Source: Sporolactobacillus kofuensis (lineage in GTDB: Bacteria; Bacillota; Bacilli; Bacillales; Sporolactobacillaceae). Taken from it: a stretch of 64,000 bases of DNA. The DNA lies in assembly GCF_042660205.1 (NCBI RefSeq), contig NZ_JBHSTQ010000001.1, positions 248,001 through 312,000 on the forward strand. The letters are read 5' to 3'. This document shows, in pieces, positions 59,771 to 64,000 of the stretch (the stretch's first letter is position 1; each line of letters begins with the position of its first letter). Position numbers and translations under genes: made by a program. The notes below the pieces were generated by a model, which was not told the DNA's origin, searched no databases, and saw only the letters and a list, made by a program, of their open reading frames with translations.

Positions 59771-60697
59771 TTATTTATCTGTTTGTTTTCCAGTTGCATC
59801 GCGTTGAACTTTCATGTCTTTCACGGAAAGGTAACCTTGAGCCGGTACATCTTTGCCTTGTACAGCATCACTCATCATGAAGTCGATGAATGCTTTAACC
59901 AGCTTAGAAGGTTTACTCTTCGTGTACATGTGTTCATAAGCCCATACAGGGAATTCACCGGTAGCAACAGTTTTCTCAGTTGCTTCAACGCCATCAAGTG
60001 AGAGTTTCACAACGGATTTGTCGTTAGCAGTAAAGTAGGAAAGTGCCATATACCCTACAGCTCCCGGAGTTTCCGCGATGATCTTCTTAACTGTATTGGT
60101 TGAATCCTGTGTGATTCCTTCTGCCGGGGTTTTATTGTCAAGAGCAAATTGATCGAATGTTGCGCGTGTACCAGAACCATCCGGACGATTTACAAGCGTG
60201 ATCTTCTGATTTTTACCGCCAACTTCTTTCCAGTTCTTCACTTTGCCCGTGAACACTGCTTGTAAGTCTTTCTTCGACAGGTTCTTAACGCCAGCCTTAG
60301 GATTGACAGCTGCAGTCATACCGACAACTGCTACTTGATAATCTTTCAGTGCTTTTGCATCAATGTTCGTTTTGCTTTCAGCGAAGACATCCGACATACC
60401 AATATCAAAATTTCCTGCTTGAGCTTCGCTTAATCCAGTACCACTACCGCCGCCTTGAACCTCAATTTGAACATTAGGATTCTTTTCCATGAATTCTTTT
60501 GCTGCTTGAGCTGCAAGTGGTTGCAAAGCAGTTGAACCACCGATGGTGATTTTTCCGGATAAAGCTTCGGATGAACTTGAATCTGACTTAGAAGAACTGC
60601 TGCCCGCTGAGCCGTTTCCGTTTCCACAGCCACTAAGAATGAGTGTTAATGAAAGTACGAAAGCCAGACCAATCGCAAGCAAGTTTTTCTTTTTCAT
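59771..60697 (-). CDS. pstS: Phosphate-binding lipoprotein PstS
   Basis: Extracellular phosphate receptor for the PstCAB importer. A signal peptide with lipobox LSGC (Cys24) anchors it to the membrane. A Ser-rich linker follows, then the binding domain with GSTALQPL, GGGSGTGLSEA and NRPDGSGTRATF phosphate contacts. Length is 308 residues. AGGGGGAA lies upstream of the ATG. Transcription should be driven by the PhoP box at 60771-60798. Confidence 0.95.
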   Translation of the reverse strand: MKKKNLLAIGLAFVLSLTLILSGCGNGNGSAGSSSSKSDSSSSEALSGKITIGGSTALQPLAAQAAKEFMEKNPNVQIEVQGGGSGTGLSEAQAGNFDIGMSDVFAESKTNIDAKALKDYQVAVVGMTAAVNPKAGVKNLSKKDLQAVFTGKVKNWKEVGGKNQKITLVNRPDGSGTRATFDQFALDNKTPAEGITQDSTNTVKKIIAETPGAVGYMALSYFTANDKSVVKLSLDGVEATEKTVATGEFPVWAYEHMYTKSKPSKLVKAFIDFMMSDAVQGKDVPAQGYLSVKDMKVQRDATGKQTDK

Positions 60698-60741
60698 AAG
60701 AAAATTTCCCCCTCAGAATGTTGAGTCACCTTATTACACTT

Positions 60742-60798
60742 ATAATAATAAGGCTCGTTTTTTAAATGGATATAAACGAATTGTAAAGGTTTTGTAAA
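60742..60798 (-). promoter_or_regulatory. PhoP box and promoter of the pst operon
   Basis: On the minus strand three direct repeats TTTACA, TTTACA and TTTATA are spaced exactly 11 bases apart (complement of 60771-60798), the arrangement PhoP dimers bind. A -10 candidate TATTAT lies 23 bases further on (complement of 60742-60747). Confidence 0.85.
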
Positions 60799-60885
60799 GA
60801 CGGATTTTGTCGAGAAGATTTATTTACTACATAGGGTTTGCATGCCCCACTCTGTTCATGCATCAAATCAACAAACTTTGTAGCA

Positions 60886-60925
60886 AAAAAAAGGAGAGAA
60901 GGCGTTGAGCCTTCTCTCCTTTTTC
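60886..60925 (-). terminator. citZ-icd terminator
   Basis: AAAAAGGAGAGAAGGC and GCCTTCTCTCCTTTTT pair perfectly around GTTGA. It separates icd from the pst promoter. Confidence 0.93.
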
Positions 60926-60967
60926 CTGTCTTATTAAGTGCTCTTTATTTTGAACAATTGATCACAT

Positions 60968-62236
60968 TTACATATTCTCGATCAATGTATCAGCGAAAAC
61001 TGAACAGTTCACTTCAGTTGCGCCTTCCATAAGTCTGGCGAAGTCATAGGTAACGACTTTACTTGAAATGGTTTTTTCGATGGCATTAATGATTAGTTTT
61101 GCCGGTTCATACCACTTTAGGTGTTCGAACATTAACACGCCGGATAGAATAACTGATGAAGGGTTAACCTTATCTAGCCCTGCATATTTCGGGGCAGTTC
61201 CGTGTGTTGCTTCAAATAACGCAATACCTGTTTCATAGTTAATATTTGCACCAGGAGCAATACCGATCCCGCCGACCTGCGCTGCGAGCGCATCTGAAAT
61301 ATAATCCCCATCAAGATTCATTGTTGCCACAACATCATATTCATTTGGCCTTGTGAGAATCTGTTGCAAGAAATTGTCTGCAATCGCATCTTTAATTAAT
61401 ACTTTACCATCAGCGATCGCTTGCTGTTGGGCCTTGTCTGCAGCATCCTTTCCCTGTTCTGCAGTAATCTGATCATATTGTTTCCATGAAAAGGTTTGTT
61501 CAGGAAATTCCCTTTCAGCCAATGCGTAGCCCCAATTTTTAAAAGCGCCTTCTGTAAACTTCATAATATTTCCTTTATGAACAAGCGTCACACTTTGTCG
61601 ACCTTCATTAATCGCATACTGGATAGCCGCACGAACCAAACGTTCTGTGCCTTCCTTTGAAACAGGCTTGACGCCGATTCCCGATGTCTCTGGGAAGCGA
61701 ATCTTTCTGACTTTCATTTCATTCTGTAGAAAATCGATGACTTTCTTTGCTTCTGCTGATCCGGATTCAAATTCGATGCCGGCGTAGATATCTTCGGTAT
61801 TTTCTCGGAAAATGACCATATCCACTAATTCCGGATGTTTCACTGGAGAAGGGACGCCTTCGAAATAACGAACCGGACGTAAGCAGGTAAATAAGTCTAA
61901 CTGTTGACGCAGCGCAACATTTAATGATCGAATTCCTCCACCAACCGGTGTTGTCAGTGGTCCTTTTATAGCGATCACATATTTTTTAATTGCATCGATT
62001 GTCTCAGAAGGAAGCCACTCCCCGGTAAGATCAAAAGCTTTCTGGCCTGTTAATACCTCTTTCCAAACGATTTTCTTTTCACCACGATATGCCTTTTCGA
62101 CTGCAGCATCAAAAACACGTGAGGCGGCATGCCAAATGTCAGGTCCAATCCCGTCGCCTTCGATATAAGGGATAATCGGATAATTGGGTACGTTAAGTAC
62201 GCCATGTTCTACTGTAATTTGTTCACCTTGTGCCAC
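60968..62236 (-). CDS. icd: Isocitrate dehydrogenase (NADP)
   Basis: Converts isocitrate to 2-oxoglutarate. The active-site serine is in GGIRSLNVALRQQLDLF, and IYAGIEFESGS, NIMKFTEGAFKNW and FEATHGTAPKYAGLD match the Bacillus enzyme. Length is 422 residues. The start is a GTG at 62236 after GGAGG. It follows citZ by 102 bases without a promoter that I can see. In B. subtilis mdh comes next; here the pst operon does. Confidence 0.95.
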   Translation of the reverse strand: MAQGEQITVEHGVLNVPNYPIIPYIEGDGIGPDIWHAASRVFDAAVEKAYRGEKKIVWKEVLTGQKAFDLTGEWLPSETIDAIKKYVIAIKGPLTTPVGGGIRSLNVALRQQLDLFTCLRPVRYFEGVPSPVKHPELVDMVIFRENTEDIYAGIEFESGSAEAKKVIDFLQNEMKVRKIRFPETSGIGVKPVSKEGTERLVRAAIQYAINEGRQSVTLVHKGNIMKFTEGAFKNWGYALAEREFPEQTFSWKQYDQITAEQGKDAADKAQQQAIADGKVLIKDAIADNFLQQILTRPNEYDVVATMNLDGDYISDALAAQVGGIGIAPGANINYETGIALFEATHGTAPKYAGLDKVNPSSVILSGVLMFEHLKWYEPAKLIINAIEKTISSKVVTYDFARLMEGATEVNCSVFADTLIENM

Positions 62237-62338
62237 GATGTGTACCTCCAGACCTTTATTAGGACTAATGATTTGAAAAACGTTTTGAAGCTCTCAACTT
62301 GATTTTTGCTCGTGTACTGTCAATCTTCTTCTCAGGGA

Positions 62339-63454
62339 TCATCGCTGTTGCACGGGAAGAAGTCGTCGTAAGCGAGGACCATTATATTCCGCACGTGGTC
62401 GGATCAGTCGATTATCATTGTACTGTTCGAGAATATGCGCTGCCCATCCTGATGTTCTGCTTATGGCGAACACTGGTGTGAACAGGTCATGATCAATGCC
62501 TAAACTATCATAAAGTGTTGCAGAGTAAAAATCAGTATTTGGCAACAAGCCTTTTTTCTCTTTCATTAGTTTCTCAATCTTTTGTGATAGTTCAAATAGA
62601 TGCATATCTCCGTTCATTTCGCTAATCGCTCTTGCCATAGATTTCAGAATTCGTGCACGCGGATCACCATTTTTATACACCCGATGTCCAAATCCCATTA
62701 TTTTCTTTTTATTCTCAAGCGCATTTAAAATGTAATCATCCACCCACTCAATGGACCCGATTTCTTCAAGCATACGCATGACTTGTTCGTTCGCACCGCC
62801 ATGCAGAGGTCCCTTTAGCGCACCAATCGCAGATGTAATTCCTGAGTACATATCCGAAAGTGTGGCCACACAGACACGAGCGGTAAATGTTGAAGCATTC
62901 AACTCATGATCTGCATGCAAAATGAGCGCTTTGTCAAACATTCCTGATTCTAAGTTGTTGGGTATCCGACCATTCAACATATACAAAAAGTTCGCGGCAA
63001 AAGTTAATTTCGGATTTGGTGCTATCGGATCTAGCCCTTTCCGAATACGTGCAAAGCCTGCAACTATTGTCGCTATGCTTGCCTGTATACGGATGGCTTT
63101 CGCGCGATTTGATGCCTTATCCATCTGTTCCGCATCAGGATCATAAATGCCTAACGTTGATATGGCCGACCGTAAAACTGCCATAGGGTGTACATGTTCT
63201 AATGGACTATTACGCATAGAATCAAAAAGTTGTTCAGGAACATTCGCATTTTCAGCAAGATCTTTTTTTAATGATGCAAGTTGATCGGCAGTAGGCAACT
63301 CGCCGTTCCATAACAAATAAACCGTTTCTTCAAATGTCGACTGTTCGGTTAAATCTTGAATACTGTATCCTCGATAAGTCAGTACATCATCTTTGATTGA
63401 ACTGATCGCTGAGGTTGTTGCAACAACGCCTTCTAATCCCCTCGTCGCTGTCAA
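62339..63454 (-). CDS. citZ: Citrate synthase
   Basis: Condenses acetyl-CoA and oxaloacetate. It has TYRGYSIQDL, the HADHELNAST histidine region, GPLHGGANEQV and MGFGHRVYKNGDPRARIL. Length is 371 residues. The start is a TTG at 63454 with GGGAGGG upstream. A promoter with an overlapping cre site precedes it, in line with CcpA control of citZ in B. subtilis. Confidence 0.95.
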   Translation of the reverse strand: MTATRGLEGVVATTSAISSIKDDVLTYRGYSIQDLTEQSTFEETVYLLWNGELPTADQLASLKKDLAENANVPEQLFDSMRNSPLEHVHPMAVLRSAISTLGIYDPDAEQMDKASNRAKAIRIQASIATIVAGFARIRKGLDPIAPNPKLTFAANFLYMLNGRIPNNLESGMFDKALILHADHELNASTFTARVCVATLSDMYSGITSAIGALKGPLHGGANEQVMRMLEEIGSIEWVDDYILNALENKKKIMGFGHRVYKNGDPRARILKSMARAISEMNGDMHLFELSQKIEKLMKEKKGLLPNTDFYSATLYDSLGIDHDLFTPVFAISRTSGWAAHILEQYNDNRLIRPRAEYNGPRLRRLLPVQQR

Positions 63455-63503
63455 ATCGATTCCCTCCCAGAAACGCTACCTATTGCTTATAAACGTCAGG
63501 TTT

Positions 63504-63533
63504 ATTATCCACTGATTTTAGAAACGTTTTCAA
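63504..63533 (-). promoter_or_regulatory. citZ promoter overlapped by a cre site
   Basis: TTGAAA, 18 bases and GATAAT on the minus strand. TGAAAACGTTTCTA (complement of 63519-63532) fits the cre consensus at 12 of 14 positions and covers the -35, so CcpA would block polymerase. A weaker cre-like site is at 63469-63482. Confidence 0.7.
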
Positions 63534-63731
63534 CTATGGCTTAAATCAATGTCGCAAATTTCAATCCGGCCCTATCTTCTTTATAGTGACACCTGAAAGA
63601 AGCAACCATTAATTTGATTATATCCGCAAGTTCGTACTTTGTGAAATTTTACACCATTGTTCTTTGAAGCGATCATCTACTCATATATTAGAATTCTTCG
63701 CATAGGTTTAGTGATAAGGTGGGATGACGCT

Positions 63732-64000
63732 ATGAATTCAAGAGAATTACAACCAATTATCGTCGTATTATTAATCATCATGCGTATCCTTATCGTTCTG
63801 GCAATCACTGCCTGTATTTTACTTATAGTATTTCTTTCCGTCCGATACGCCCTCCCATTTCTCATCGCCTGTGTCCTTGCATTTTTAATCAATCCGATCG
63901 TTATTTTTATCGAAAAAAAAATAGGGCTTCCTCGTGGGGCAGCCTCATTTGTCGTTCTGTTTTCCTTTTTCTCGTTATCGATTGGGATACTACTCTTTAC
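63732..64000 (+). CDS. ytvI: YtvI-like AI-2E family transporter, 3' truncated by window edge
   Basis: The first 89 codons of a polytopic membrane protein: two long hydrophobic stretches separated by ALPFLIACVLAFLINPIV and FIEKKIGLPRGAASFVVL, the entry motif of the AI-2E/PerM family. In B. subtilis ytvI is next to citZ. AAGGTGGG lies about eight bases before the ATG at 63732. It is divergent from citZ and continues past the window. Confidence 0.85.
   Translation, partial: MNSRELQPIIVVLLIIMRILIVLAITACILLIVFLSVRYALPFLIACVLAFLINPIVIFIEKKIGLPRGAASFVVLFSFFSLSIGILLF

Noticed and set aside
63677..63892. 71-codon minus-strand frame
   Set aside because: It is antisense to the ytvI start, which has a ribosome site and clear family sequence.
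1..64000. rRNA, tRNA genes, insertion sequences, prophage or replication origin
   Set aside because: Read-through on both strands showed no tRNA-like cloverleaf, rRNA segment, transposase, integrase, phage protein or DnaA-box cluster that I could support.

Overview
The window comes from a low-GC, endospore-forming member of the Bacilli. Spore genes (gerE, gerM, sspI, ytxC, two YjcZ-like genes) and long stretches of Bacillus subtilis-type gene order show this. Several respiratory genes expected in that order are missing: sdhCAB, mdh and the etf/fad genes. CcpA (cre) sites are present. This fits a fermentative, lactic-type spore former such as Sporolactobacillaceae, but that placement is inference. 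Most genes lie on the minus strand.

Layout. 1-4.6 kb: end of a zinc alcohol dehydrogenase, a DUF4173 membrane protein, a small cre-controlled ORF, a 3D-domain protein and an unrecognised ORF. 4.7-7.4 kb: NHEJ cassette ku / ligD ligase / ligD polymerase, with LigD split into two genes. 7.4-8.3 kb: repeat copy and two small ORFs. 8.4-12.4 kb: ysnB, rdgB, rph, gerM, racE. 12.7-24.3 kb: accessory block lying between racE and gerE, with two chemoreceptors, a ykcB/ykcC glycosyltransferase pair, a coiled-coil protein, a PaaK-like ligase, a paralogous coat-like pair and a secreted family 9 pectate lyase. 24.7-40.1 kb: gerE, fumC, yslB, lysine-riboswitch lysC, uvrC, trxA, mutS2, polX, cvpA, T-box pheS-pheT. 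40.5-47.1 kb: an rRNA methyltransferase, sspI, an L,D-transpeptidase, two YjcZ-like genes, infC-rpmI-rplT with an L20-type leader, a DJ-1 protein, several small ORFs and ytxC. 47.1-56.7 kb: dnaI, dnaB, nrdR, coaE, mutM, polA, phoR, phoP. 57-60.7 kb: pstSCAB behind a PhoP box. 61-64 kb: icd and citZ, then the start of ytvI.

Working together: PhoPR next to a PhoP-boxed pst operon forms a complete phosphate-response unit. polA, mutM, uvrC, mutS2, polX and Ku/LigD are a dense set of repair genes. citZ, icd and fumC are present without sdh or mdh beside them, which suggests a TCA branch used for biosynthesis.

The most notable unexplained feature is a GC-rich interspersed repeat of about 120-190 bp. 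Ten full, truncated or internally deleted copies occur, all in intergenic DNA. The nine copies with enough sequence to judge share one orientation, opposite to most genes. Copies show paired changes in their inverted arms. Other leads are a compact promoter-SD-ORF-terminator unit near 46 kb, a 39-codon ORF between the lysine riboswitch and lysC, and a sigma-D promoter driving a chemoreceptor coupled to a PaaK-like ligase.
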